From Acidobacteriota bacterium (lineage in GTDB: Bacteria; Actinomycetota; Acidimicrobiia; Acidimicrobiales; Acidimicrobilacustridaceae), in the NCBI GenBank assembly GCA_018969405.1, contig JAGWYK010000011.1, positions 1 through 45,063 on the forward strand: 45,063 nt of DNA, given 5' to 3'. A model generated the notes under the pieces. It ran no database searches. It was not told where the DNA came from and saw only the letters and a list, made by a program, of their open reading frames with translations. Made by a program: the position numbers and the translations under genes. How positions within the stretch are numbered: position 1 is the stretch's first letter; each line of letters begins with the position of its first letter. Shown here piece by piece: positions 24,730-32,957 of the stretch.

Positions 24730-24758
24730 AAGGGCCCCGACCGACGGTCGGGGCCCTT
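24730..24758 (-). terminator. Terminator of the small secreted protein gene
   Basis: A 13-base-pair perfect stem (AAGGGCCCCGACC and complement) with loop GAC. It lies 61 bases past the stop at 24819 and upstream of the LPYTG gene, insulating the two. The stem equals that at 22795-22823. Confidence 0.85.
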
Positions 24759-24818
24759 GCCCATGCTGGCTTCATGCTGGGGGTCGCAGCCATCGGCTGC
24801 GGGGATCGGACCGATCGA

Positions 24819-25502
24819 TCAGTTGGTGGCGGTGCCGTCGGAGGGCGCCGCTCCACGCGGGCCACGGGGACCGCCACGGCCGTGGTCACCGTCGGGGCCG
24901 TGCCCACCACGGCCACCGGGGCCGCCCTTGCCGCCCTCGGGGCGACCGTTGTTCACCATGTCGGTGACCTTGGCGGAGAGATCGGCGAGCTTGGCATCGG
25001 CCTGCTCCTGGGTGATCTCACCGCTGGCCACCTCGTCGGCGACGTGGTTCTTCATCGAGGCGGTGAGCGCATCGATCACCACCTGCACGTCCACGCCCTG
25101 ATCCTGCGCCACCTGGGCGAGGGTCTTGCCGGACTCGAGGGCCGTGTGGAGGTCGTCCTCACTCAGACCAAGGGCCTGAGCGACACCGGCGAAGTCGGGA
25201 CCACGGCCGTGATCGCCCTCGTGGGCCTGATGATCGGCGGCGAGGGCGGCGATCACAGCATCGGCCTGGGCCTGGGTGATGGTGCCGTCATCGACGAGCG
25301 GCTTGAGCACCTCGGCGAGATGGGTGCTCGGATCGGGGCGATCGGCGGGAGCGGCGGCCGGGGCCGACAGCGCCGAGGCGTCGGCCGACTGGGTGGTGGA
25401 GGTCTGAGCGCCGGAGATGGCCGGCACCGCCAGGATGAGGCCGCCGAGGCCACCGGCGGCGAGGCCGGCGGTGACTCCGATGGCGGTGAGCTTCTTGTTC
25501 AT
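24819..25502 (-). CDS. Small secreted helical protein with a Gly-rich tail
   Basis: The protein has 227 residues. It starts with a signal peptide (MNKKLTAIGVTAGLAAGGLGGLILAVPAISGAQ, cleaved near residue 32). The mature part has two related helical units, DDGTITQAQADAVIAAL (about 72-88) and SGEITQEQADAKLADL (about 160-175), which match a repeat seen in many actinobacterial secreted proteins of unknown role. Between them is a LysM-like or SHOCT-like short block (LGLSEDDLHTALESGKTLAQVA). The tail is rich in Gly, Arg, Asp and His. AAGGAG lies seven bases before the ATG. It is probably cell-surface or released; function unknown. Confidence 0.75.
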   Translation of the reverse strand: MNKKLTAIGVTAGLAAGGLGGLILAVPAISGAQTSTTQSADASALSAPAAAPADRPDPSTHLAEVLKPLVDDGTITQAQADAVIAALAADHQAHEGDHGRGPDFAGVAQALGLSEDDLHTALESGKTLAQVAQDQGVDVQVVIDALTASMKNHVADEVASGEITQEQADAKLADLSAKVTDMVNNGRPEGGKGGPGGRGGHGPDGDHGRGGPRGPRGAAPSDGTATN

Positions 25503-25613
25503 GGGGTTTCTCCTTGTGAGGTCCTGCTGGTTCGGGGGGTCTGTCCGATGGGGACGACCACAGACTGATCGGCGTGTGTAAGGAGTGAACAGGACGAAGG
25601 TGAGAATCCGGGA

Positions 25614-25630
25614 AGAATCCGCCGGATTCT
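25614..25630 (-). terminator. Terminator candidate downstream of the crotonase gene
   Basis: AGAATCC and GGATTCT form a perfect seven-base-pair stem around GCC, 60 bases past the crotonase stop. The 187-base region 25503-25689 also holds the unassigned promoter of the small secreted protein. Confidence 0.45.
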
Positions 25631-25689
25631 CGGCGATCGTCGCCGGATCGGCCGCCTTCGGCCCCGGATCACGTTCCGGCAGGCCCGAT

Positions 25690-26517
25690 TCAGCCCTCCA
25701 GCAGGTCGATGGTGGCGAAATCGGGCTCCCGGCGCTCGGCGAGCGCGGTCAGCGCCTCGATGTTGGCCGGGGTGCCCATGAGGGCGGCGAAGGCGGCGTT
25801 CTCCCGTTCACGGGCGGCGGCGATGGGTTCGCGCAGGGCCTCCACGATGGTGCGCTTGGAGGCCATCAGCGAGGTGATGGACTTGCCGGCAAGCACCCGG
25901 GCGTGGCGCATGGTCTCGGGCAGCAGCTGCTCGGGTTCGGTGACCCGCCAGGCCAGACCCATGCGCAGACACTCCTCGGCCGAGAGCCATTCGGAACTCA
26001 TCAACGCCCAGGTGGCGTTGTGGCGCCCCAGCAGCATCGGGAAGGTGAAGCTGCTCGCCGCCTCGGGAGCCACGGCGAGAGCGGTGAACGGACAGCGCAC
26101 CCGCGCCTCGGTGGACATGAACACCAGATCCGACAGCGCCAACATGGTGGCGCCGATACCGAGCGCGAGTCCGTTGACCGCGCAGATGAGCGGCTTGGGG
26201 AACTCGACGAGCTGATCGACGAATCCGGGGAACCCGTGCACGCCGTTGGTGATGCCACCGGTGTTGCGCTGGGCCATCTCCACCACGTCCTGACCGGCGG
26301 AGAAGCCACGTCCGTTGCCGGTGATGACCACGACCGCGACACTGCGATCGGACGCCGCGTCGATGAGCGCCTGGGCTGCCGCGTCGTAGAGGGCCTCGTT
26401 GAAGGCGTTGAGCGCATCGGGACGGTTCAGGGTGATGGTCCGGATGCGATCGACATCGGAGATCTCGAGCACGTCGACTCCTGGGTGGGTTCGGGCGGAC
26501 GTTCCGCGTCCGGTCAT
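25690..26517 (-). CDS. Enoyl-CoA hydratase/isomerase family protein
   Basis: The protein has 275 residues. Crotonase motifs are LNRPDALNAFN (29-40), the oxyanion-hole segment GRGFSAGQDV (69-78) and AVNGLALGIG (113-122). Only one catalytic glutamate is evident, E152 in APEAASSFTFP; the position of the first hydratase glutamate carries a non-acidic residue. That pattern resembles delta3,delta2-enoyl-CoA isomerases more than hydratases. It probably acts in fatty-acid oxidation. GGAGG lies seven bases after its ribosome-site end before the ATG at 26517. It is divergent from the acyl-CoA ligase gene with 34 bases between the starts. Confidence 0.85.
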   Translation of the reverse strand: MTGRGTSARTHPGVDVLEISDVDRIRTITLNRPDALNAFNEALYDAAAQALIDAASDRSVAVVVITGNGRGFSAGQDVVEMAQRNTGGITNGVHGFPGFVDQLVEFPKPLICAVNGLALGIGATMLALSDLVFMSTEARVRCPFTALAVAPEAASSFTFPMLLGRHNATWALMSSEWLSAEECLRMGLAWRVTEPEQLLPETMRHARVLAGKSITSLMASKRTIVEALREPIAAARERENAAFAALMGTPANIEALTALAERREPDFATIDLLEG

Positions 26518-26539
26518 CGTGCCACCTCCACCCCACCGG

Positions 26540-26545
26540 TATCGT
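26540..26545 (+). promoter_or_regulatory. -10 element of the acyl-CoA ligase gene, leaderless
   Basis: TATCGT lies six bases before the GTG at 26552 in the narrow gap to the divergent crotonase. Confidence 0.5.
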
Positions 26546-26551
26546 CACGGG

Positions 26552-28018
26552 GTGCTGCTGGACGGACTCGACACCTTCACCGACCGGGTGGCTCTGCTGG
26601 ACTCGGAGGGGACGATGAGCCGCCTGTCGCTCCTCGAGGGCTCGGCGGGCCTCGGTGAGGCGCTGTGCGCCCCGAACGTCGATCGTCGCGGTGAGCGGAT
26701 CGCCATCCTGTGCCGACCCGGGCGCGAGTTCACCAGTGCCATCCTCGCCGTGTGGTGGTCCGGGGCCATCGCCGTGCCCCTCCACCCCGAGCATCCGGTG
26801 CCGGAGCTCGATCATGTGGTCGGCGATGCCCGATGTTCGGTGATCGTCGCCTCCCCCGTCCACGCGGAACTCGCCCGGCAGCTGGCCACCACGCACGATC
26901 TGCGCCTGGTGCTGACCGATCCCACCCTCCGGTCCGAGCCCCCGCGACGCCGACCCGAGGCCGAGGACGACGCGCTGATCGTGTACACCTCCGGGACCAC
27001 CGGCCGACCCAAGGGGGTCGTGCACACCCATCGATCGCTCGAGGCCCAGATGACCTCGATGATCGAGGCCTGGCAGTGGACGGCCGAGGATCGCACCATC
27101 TGTGTGCTGCCCCTGCACCATGTGCACGGACTCGTGAACGTCACGCTCACGGCGCTGCGCTGCGGCGCCATGTGCGAGTCACCCGGTGGGTTCGACGCCG
27201 TCCACGTCTGGAACCGCCTGGCCTCGGGGGACCTCACGGTGTTCATGGCGGTGCCGACCATCTACGCCCGGCTCATCACCGCCTGGGAGGACGCCGAGAG
27301 CGACATCCGCACCCGGTGGTCCGAGGGCGCCGGCCGTCTGCGGCTCATGGTGTCGGGTTCGGCTGCGCTGCCGGTGTCGGTGCTCGAGCGCTGGCGCGAA
27401 CTCACCGGCCAGGTGCTGCTCGAACGGTACGGCATGACCGAGGTCGGGATGGCCCTGTCGAACACGCTCGAGCGCCGGGTCCCCGGCCATGTGGGGTGGC
27501 CCATGCCCGGGGTCGAGATTCGTCTCGATGAGGAGGGCGAGCTGCTCGTGCGCGGCCCGCAGGTCTTCGACCGCTACTGGCGACGCCCATCCGAGACCTC
27601 TGCGGCGTTCGAGGACGGATGGTTCCGCACCGGTGATGTGGCCAAGATCGCCCCCAACGGCCACCGCCTGCTGGGTCGAGCCTCGATCGACATCATCAAG
27701 ACCGGGGGCGAGAAGGTCTCGGCGCTCGAGATCGAGGAATGCTTCCGTGAGCATCCCGCCGTCGCCGAATGCGCCGTGGTCGGGGTGCCGGACCGCACCT
27801 GGGGCGAGGCGGTGGCGATGGCGATCCTGCCGACCAGCGATGCCGATCCGGCGGCGCTCGAGGTGGACGAACTGCGCGACTGGGGTCGATCCCGGCTGTC
27901 GGCCCCCAAGCTCCCCCGACGGGTGCTGGTGGTCGAGGCCCTGCCCCGCAACGCCCTGGGCAAGGTCGTCAAGACCGAGGTGGCGGAGCGGTTTCAGCCC
28001 TCGGGCGATGGCGGCTGA
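26552..28018 (+). CDS. AMP-forming acyl-CoA synthetase, malonyl-CoA-synthetase-like
   Basis: The protein has 488 residues, short for the superfamily and close to MatB/ACSF3. The P-loop-like motif is YTSGTTGRPKGVVHTH (about 149-164), then RYGMTEVGMALSN, the hinge region DGWFRTGDVAK and the C-terminal PRNALGK with the catalytic lysine. RYGMTE-x-GM followed by RVPGHVGWPMPGVEI resembles malonyl-CoA synthetases. It would activate a carboxylate, perhaps malonate or methylmalonate, to its CoA ester. The GTG at 26552 is chosen because of the -10 box; the frame is open 51 codons further upstream, but that lies over the crotonase start. Its 3' end overlaps the convergent membrane-protein gene by 25 bases. 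Confidence 0.85.
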   Translation: MLLDGLDTFTDRVALLDSEGTMSRLSLLEGSAGLGEALCAPNVDRRGERIAILCRPGREFTSAILAVWWSGAIAVPLHPEHPVPELDHVVGDARCSVIVASPVHAELARQLATTHDLRLVLTDPTLRSEPPRRRPEAEDDALIVYTSGTTGRPKGVVHTHRSLEAQMTSMIEAWQWTAEDRTICVLPLHHVHGLVNVTLTALRCGAMCESPGGFDAVHVWNRLASGDLTVFMAVPTIYARLITAWEDAESDIRTRWSEGAGRLRLMVSGSAALPVSVLERWRELTGQVLLERYGMTEVGMALSNTLERRVPGHVGWPMPGVEIRLDEEGELLVRGPQVFDRYWRRPSETSAAFEDGWFRTGDVAKIAPNGHRLLGRASIDIIKTGGEKVSALEIEECFREHPAVAECAVVGVPDRTWGEAVAMAILPTSDADPAALEVDELRDWGRSRLSAPKLPRRVLVVEALPRNALGKVVKTEVAERFQPSGDGG

Positions 28019-29760
28019 TCGCTGACGAACACGGCGAGGTACTCGAAGTCCTCGGCCAGCTGCCGATAGCGCCGGTACTCGGGGCCGGGATCGGTGGGCC
28101 CATCGTTGCGGCTGCTCCAGTCGATGGCATCGAGCGTCTCGTACTCATGGCGTTCGTCAGGGCTCAACGGGTCGAACGCACCGACCAGCCGATAGGTGGG
28201 ATCGGCGAGGTAGGTGTCGCGCGATGCTCCGGCGGCCAGCACCAGCTGGCTGTTTGCAGCGGCGGGATCGATGGTGCGCTGCGAGCCGAAGATGAAGGAT
28301 CGGGCTGCATCGAAACGAAGATCGAGACCCTCGCCGGGGGCGCGCTGCAGCATGTCGATGGCGAAGGATCCGTCGATGCCACTGGCGGTGACCACGATGA
28401 GGGTCGGGGGCGTCAGTTCGTGCAGCGCGGTGAGGGTGGGTTCCACGAGCGAGTCGAACTTCCGCAGTGCGGTCTCGCTGCCCTCGAGTGCAGTGGTGCT
28501 GGGACCCTGCACCAGCACCGCGACCAGCAGCATCACCGTGGCCGACCACAGCACGACCTCATCGAGCAGGGGGCGGCCCCATCGTTCACGGACTGCTCGC
28601 AGGACCACCCCACCGATCGCCAGCCAGACGACCACAGCGACGGCCAGGACCCACCGGTACAGATAGGGGAACGCCACCCCGGAGATGCGCGAGCAGGAGA
28701 TCACCGCAGTGGACACCAGCAGCAGCGCCACCGCGCAGAGCACCAGCTCGGCGCGGTACTGGCGCCACAGGGCCCAACCACCGGCGACGAGCAGGCCGAT
28801 CAGAGCGACGGGGAACGATGCGCCACCCTTGGGCACCAGCAGATCACCTCCGGCCCAGTTGGTGGGCAGGGCGAGGAACCAGGTGACGATGCGAACGCCG
28901 TCGCGCAGCCCGTTGACGTCACCGCTGCCGTGCATCGCGAAGGAGACGATGGCACGCAGATTGCCGCCGGAGTCGGAGGTGAACTGTTCGATGATGGGCA
29001 GCAGCCAGCACAGGAGGCCGACGCCGAGAGCGAGGGCGAGAGTGCGCCGTTCGGTGGTCGCTCCGCGCCGGGCGCGCCACACCAGCGCCGCGACCACGAC
29101 GACGGTGAGCAGCGTCACGCTGAGCGCGACCTCCACATGGCTCTGCACCGCGAAGCTGGCGGCGACGACGAACACCACTGCGGCGACCCGGTCGCCGAGC
29201 ACCGCTCGCCAGGCACTCACCGCAGCGGTGAACAGGGCGACGATGAGCACATAGGGGTTCCACGGGTCGAGCAGCTCGCCGGTGCCGAGGGCCCGGACCA
29301 GCACAGCGGTGGCCGACGCCACGAGTGCGAGCACCCCGGAGCCGGCCCGTCGGGCGACGATCAGCACCGCGACGATTGCGGCCAGGTTGATCATCAGGGC
29401 CCCGAGCAGCAACCCATGTCCGGCCCCTCCGGTGAGCCGCAGGGCCGGAGCCATGAGCAGGAACAGCATGGGGCCCGGATGGTTCCAGCCCCAGCGCGAA
29501 TAGACCCCCACCAGCGGGGTGTGGGAAGTACCGACGTCGAGGGTGCGCAGACGCAGCGTGCCGAAGTCGCCGACAGCCAACCAGTCCCAGGTGAGCACCC
29601 GCACCAGCAGCACGGACAGGATCGTCACGGCCAGAGTCGCAGCCATCCCGCCGAGGATGCGACGGGCCAGCATCATCCGTTCATCTGGTCGAGCCCCGGC
29701 GACGTCGTTCCGGTCGATCCCCGGCGATGGCGGTTCCTCGACGATGTCGGTGGCGTCCAC
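27994..29760 (-). CDS. Polytopic membrane protein, GT-C glycosyltransferase-like
   Basis: The protein has 588 residues. About eleven transmembrane helices cover residues 30-430, followed by a soluble C-terminal domain of some 150 residues. The first outer loop, GDFGTLRLRTLDVGTSHTPLVGVYSRWGWNHPGPMLF, has an early acidic residue and the HPGP turn typical of actinobacterial GT-C-fold polyprenyl-phosphate-dependent mannosyl- or arabinosyltransferase-like proteins. I cannot identify the acceptor. The start is the GTG at 29760, nine bases after the stop of the regulator, so the two are probably co-transcribed. Confidence 0.7.
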   Translation of the reverse strand: MDATDIVEEPPSPGIDRNDVAGARPDERMMLARRILGGMAATLAVTILSVLLVRVLTWDWLAVGDFGTLRLRTLDVGTSHTPLVGVYSRWGWNHPGPMLFLLMAPALRLTGGAGHGLLLGALMINLAAIVAVLIVARRAGSGVLALVASATAVLVRALGTGELLDPWNPYVLIVALFTAAVSAWRAVLGDRVAAVVFVVAASFAVQSHVEVALSVTLLTVVVVAALVWRARRGATTERRTLALALGVGLLCWLLPIIEQFTSDSGGNLRAIVSFAMHGSGDVNGLRDGVRIVTWFLALPTNWAGGDLLVPKGGASFPVALIGLLVAGGWALWRQYRAELVLCAVALLLVSTAVISCSRISGVAFPYLYRWVLAVAVVVWLAIGGVVLRAVRERWGRPLLDEVVLWSATVMLLVAVLVQGPSTTALEGSETALRKFDSLVEPTLTALHELTPPTLIVVTASGIDGSFAIDMLQRAPGEGLDLRFDAARSFIFGSQRTIDPAAANSQLVLAAGASRDTYLADPTYRLVGAFDPLSPDERHEYETLDAIDWSSRNDGPTDPGPEYRRYRQLAEDFEYLAVFVSDQPPSPEG

Positions 29761-29769
29761 GACGGAACG

Positions 29770-30948
29770 CTACTCGTCGGCCCCGACCACGACCGTTCCG
29801 GTCAGGTTCTCATAGATCCAGCGGAACACCGGGCGATGATCGAGCTCAGCCAGCGGCAGACCGAGCGCGTCGACCGCAGCCACACCGGTCGCCGCGACAT
29901 GGGTGAACATGATCATCGGAGCGAGGATCGCCTCGGGGATACCGGCCGCCCGCAGCTCCTCCATCGACTGGGGATCGGTGGAGGTGATGGCGTCGTGCAT
30001 CATGGCAGCGACCTCGTGGTCGGTGCAGGCGGCGATGTGGAACTCCTGCCGGTACCGTCGCCACTGTCGCCGTGACTCACCCATCGACATCGTCGACATG
30101 GTTGCGGCGCGATCGGGGATCGGGAGTTCGCCGGCGCGGCCGAGGAAGAGCTCGCGGTTCTGGCGCACGACATCGGCGAGGGAGACCCGGAACGCATAGT
30201 CATGCAGGGCGCGGAGATCGGCGAACCGGGGCGACGCCGCACCCGGTGTGAGCCGGGCGGTGCGACAGACCCGCAGCATCGAGGCCGCAGCCAGACCTGA
30301 GGAGGCGACCACGTCGACGGCAGCAACCATGAGCCGACGGGTGATGTCGTCCTGCTCGGCATCGAACGGCGAGGGTGCCTCCGGGACCTCGAGAGGAGGG
30401 CGAGTGCGACCGGCGAGTCCGTACCGCTCACGGGCGTCGTCCGGCAGTGATCCCACGGTGTCGATGATCGGATCGAGCAGAGTCACGGCGGGGAGCACGG
30501 CGATGCTCAGGTCCCGCGACAGACGCATCACCAGATGCCATGCGGCTCGGAGCTCGGCCACCTCACTGGCGCGATCGAGGTCCGCCCAGACCTGCTCGAC
30601 ATCGGGCTGCACGACTTCGTTGAGCACCGGCGCTCGCCGGGCCGCACAGAGGATCTGCGTGAGCGCCGATCGATAGGCGGTCGGCATCGCATCCTCGTCG
30701 GGCGCGGTCATCATGAGCCGGAGCCACGGTGCCCCGAGTTTCGACCATGCCGTGGCGAAGACGCCGAAGACATCCCCGAAATGGGCATAGACGGTGCCCC
30801 GGGCGACCCCGGCCTCACCGAGGATGGCCGCCACCGTCACCCGGTCGATCCCCATCGTCTCGATCAGCTCGAGACCGGCACGGAGGACCCGCCCCTGAGG
30901 GCGGGTGTCGGCCTCGAAGGCGGCCAGGGCATCCTCGAACTGCTCCAT
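29770..30948 (-). CDS. Transcriptional regulator with two tandem TetR-type segments
   Basis: The protein has 392 residues, about double a normal TetR regulator. Residues 17-68 form a clear TetR_N domain (TVAAILGEAGVARGTVYAHFGDV as recognition part). A helical region follows to about 190. Residues 205-255 look like a second, degenerate TetR_N domain (RRLMVAAVDVVASSGLAAASMLRVCRTARL, then FADLRALHDYAF), followed by another helical region. This suggests an internal fusion that could act as a single-chain dimer. A TAGGGT -10 box lies six bases before the ATG at 30948. It probably controls itself and the membrane-protein gene. Confidence 0.8.
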   Translation of the reverse strand: MEQFEDALAAFEADTRPQGRVLRAGLELIETMGIDRVTVAAILGEAGVARGTVYAHFGDVFGVFATAWSKLGAPWLRLMMTAPDEDAMPTAYRSALTQILCAARRAPVLNEVVQPDVEQVWADLDRASEVAELRAAWHLVMRLSRDLSIAVLPAVTLLDPIIDTVGSLPDDARERYGLAGRTRPPLEVPEAPSPFDAEQDDITRRLMVAAVDVVASSGLAAASMLRVCRTARLTPGAASPRFADLRALHDYAFRVSLADVVRQNRELFLGRAGELPIPDRAATMSTMSMGESRRQWRRYRQEFHIAACTDHEVAAMMHDAITSTDPQSMEELRAAGIPEAILAPMIMFTHVAATGVAAVDALGLPLAELDHRPVFRWIYENLTGTVVVGADE

Positions 30949-30954
30949 GGCCGC

Positions 30955-30960
30955 ACCCTA
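30955..30960 (-). promoter_or_regulatory. -10 element of the tandem-TetR gene, leaderless
   Basis: TAGGGT on the minus strand, six bases before the ATG at 30948. Confidence 0.5.
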
Positions 30961-31023
30961 TCGGGCGGGACCGCGGGTCCTGAACACCGTCTAGTCCCCC
31001 AACGATGCCGGTGGTCTGGTCAC

Positions 31024-31048
31024 TCAATGATCATTGACACAAATGATC
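31024..31048 (+). promoter_or_regulatory. ArsR operator with perfect palindrome and a third half-site
   Basis: TCAATGATCATTGA at 31024-31037 is a perfect 14-base palindrome. A further AATGATC copy at 31042-31048 lies 16 bases after the first one (31026-31032). A TTGACA hexamer (31034-31039) is embedded. The site is just upstream of the arsenic operon, as expected for ArsR/SmtB autorepression. Confidence 0.7.
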
Positions 31049-31068
31049 CGATCTGTGAGGCTCCGACC

Positions 31069-31752
31069 ATGACGCCGTCGCCCCCGACCGCCGAGCGAGC
31101 CGCCCGCCTCGCCGCGCTCGGCGACCAGGTACGGCTGGCGATCACCGACGCGCTCGTGTGCTGCGACCGCACACCGCTCGACCTCCGCCGGCACCTCGGG
31201 ATCGGATCGAACCTGCTCGCTCATCATCTCGATGTCCTCGAGTCCGCCGGCGTGATCACGCGGATCCGCTCCACCGGAGACCGGCGCCGTCGCTATGTCC
31301 ATCTCGAGCTCGAGGCACTCGGGAACCTTCTCCCGTCACGATCGACGTCGGCGACCTCGGTGATGTTCGTATGCAGCGCGAACAGTGCCCGCTCGCAGCT
31401 CGCCGAGGTCCTCTGGCGATCCCTGATCGGGACCGACTGCTGTTCAGCAGGGACCCATCCAGCCGCAGAGGTCCACACCGGAGCCATCGCCGCGGCGCAG
31501 CGGGCAGGGCTCGAACTGCAGGATGCAGCCCCCCGCCGGATCCCGACCACCGGCCCCGACGCGGACCTGGTCATCACCGTCTGCGATCAGGCCCGCGAGG
31601 AACTCGATCCCGGTCCCAACTGGTTGCACTGGTCCGTCCCCGATCCGGTCGCCGATGGCTCCGATGCCGCCTTCGACGCTGTCGTGGCCGACCTCACCGA
31701 GCGCATCCGCGCCATGGAACCAACCCCCCAGCACACCGTGGCATCCGCATGA
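31069..31752 (+). CDS. ArsR-family HTH fused to a low-molecular-weight phosphatase/arsenate-reductase domain
   Basis: The protein has 227 residues. Residues 8-88 are a winged helix of the ArsR type (LRRHLGIGSNLLAHHLDVLESAGVI, then the wing RSTGDRRRRYVHLE). Residues 97-218 are an LMW-PTP domain with the P-loop CSANSARS (C102, R108) and the DP general acid in VPDPVADG. Adjacent C31-C32 in the HTH half could sense As(III). I prefer the ATG at 31069, behind GTGAGG, because the in-frame ATG at 31027 lies inside the operator. Its stop overlaps the aquaporin start as ATGA. The fusion links sensing and catalysis in one protein. Confidence 0.88.
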   Translation: MTPSPPTAERAARLAALGDQVRLAITDALVCCDRTPLDLRRHLGIGSNLLAHHLDVLESAGVITRIRSTGDRRRRYVHLELEALGNLLPSRSTSATSVMFVCSANSARSQLAEVLWRSLIGTDCCSAGTHPAAEVHTGAIAAAQRAGLELQDAAPRRIPTTGPDADLVITVCDQAREELDPGPNWLHWSVPDPVADGSDAAFDAVVADLTERIRAMEPTPQHTVASA

Positions 31753-32522
31753 GCACCCACCGGTCCGCGCAGCGAGGTGATTCCGCTGGCGACACACCCG
31801 TCGCCGAGCAGCTGCGGGTGGACGTCGAGACCGGCACCGGGGCGATGCGCCTCGATCTCCCCCGCCGACTCCTGGCCGAGGCCCTCGGCACCGGGCTGCT
31901 CATCGTGGCGGTCGTCGGTTCGGGGATCATGGCGCAGCGCCTGACGACCGACGTCGGGCTTCAACTGCTGGAGAACTCGCTGGCCACCGCTGGTGCGCTC
32001 GTGGCGCTCATCCTGATGTTCGGCGCCGTGTCGGGGGCGCACTTCAACCCGGTGGTCACGCTGCTCGACCGCGTCCTCGGTTCGATCCGCACCCGCGATG
32101 CCGTGCTCTACATCGCCGCCCAGACCGTCGGGGCCTGCCTCGGCGCCATGCTCGCCAATGCGATGTTCGAACTTCCCCTCATCAACATGTCGACCCACGA
32201 TCGATCATCAGGTGCGCTGTGGGTCTCGGAGATCGTCGCCACGGCGACCCTGCTGCTGGTGATCCAGGGCTGTGTGCGCAGCGGACGAGCCGCCGTGGTG
32301 CCCTTCGCCGTCGCCGGGTGGATCGGCGGGGCCTACTGGTTCACCTCCTCCACCAGCTTCGCCAACCCGGCGGTGACCATCGCCCGCATGCTGTCGGACA
32401 CCTTCGCCGGCATCGCCCCCGCCTCGGTCCCGATGTTCATCCTCATGCAGGTGATCGGACTGACCGTCGCCGCAGTGCTCATCCGGTTCCTCTACCCGAC
32501 CATCAGGAGCGACGATGACTGA
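31749..32522 (+). CDS. MIP-family aquaporin/aquaglyceroporin
   Basis: The protein has 257 residues with six transmembrane helices. The two half-helix motifs are HFNPVVT (NPV instead of NPA) and FANPAVT. In arsenic operons such as that of Sinorhizobium meliloti an aquaglyceroporin (AqpS) replaces the ArsB pump and lets As(OH)3 leave down its gradient. No ArsB, ACR3 or ArsA gene is present here, so the same role fits. The ATG overlaps the upstream stop and its end overlaps ArsC by eight bases, so translation is coupled. About 35 residues of hydrophilic leader precede the first helix. Confidence 0.88.
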   Translation: MSTHRSAQRGDSAGDTPVAEQLRVDVETGTGAMRLDLPRRLLAEALGTGLLIVAVVGSGIMAQRLTTDVGLQLLENSLATAGALVALILMFGAVSGAHFNPVVTLLDRVLGSIRTRDAVLYIAAQTVGACLGAMLANAMFELPLINMSTHDRSSGALWVSEIVATATLLLVIQGCVRSGRAAVVPFAVAGWIGGAYWFTSSTSFANPAVTIARMLSDTFAGIAPASVPMFILMQVIGLTVAAVLIRFLYPTIRSDDD

Positions 32523-32955
32523 ACCGATCGGAACGCCTGAGGTGCTGTTCGTCTGCGTGCACAACGCCGGACGATCGCAGATGGCAGCAGCGTTCCTCGC
32601 CCACCACGGCGGCGATCGGGTCGTGGTGCGCTCGGCCGGCTCAGCACCGGCCGCCGATCTCAACCCCGCCGTGATCGAGGCCATGGCCGAGATCGGCATC
32701 GACCTGCGCGCCACCGGGGCCACACCGAAGAAGCTCTCCGATGCTGCCGTGGAGGCCTCGGATGTCGTCATCACCATGGGCTGCGGCGACACCTGCCCGT
32801 TCTACCCGGGCAAGCGCTACGAGGACTGGGAACTCGATGACCCCGCCGGTCAGGGGGTCGACGCCGTGCGACCCATCCGGGACGAGATCGAGCGACGCAT
32901 CCTCGCGCTGCTCGACGACCTTCTGCCGGTACCCTCGCCGAAGACGGAGGTGTGA
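32515..32955 (+). CDS. arsC: Arsenate reductase, LMW-PTP type
   Basis: The protein has 146 residues. The nucleophile loop is CVHNAGRSQ (C14, R20), and the redox cysteines are C90 and C94 in MGCGDTCPFYPGKRYEDWELDDP. That arrangement is the thioredoxin- or mycothiol-linked family found in Gram-positives and actinobacteria, distinct from the glutaredoxin-type ArsC of E. coli. It reduces As(V) to As(III), which the aquaporin can then release. The ATG overlaps the upstream stop as ATGACTGA. Confidence 0.93.
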   Translation: MTEPIGTPEVLFVCVHNAGRSQMAAAFLAHHGGDRVVVRSAGSAPAADLNPAVIEAMAEIGIDLRATGATPKKLSDAAVEASDVVITMGCGDTCPFYPGKRYEDWELDDPAGQGVDAVRPIRDEIERRILALLDDLLPVPSPKTEV

Positions 32956-32957
32956 CC

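Noticed and set aside
31027-31752. Start of the ArsR fusion at 31027
   Set aside because: That ATG is inside the operator palindrome and has no ribosome site; the ATG at 31069 does.
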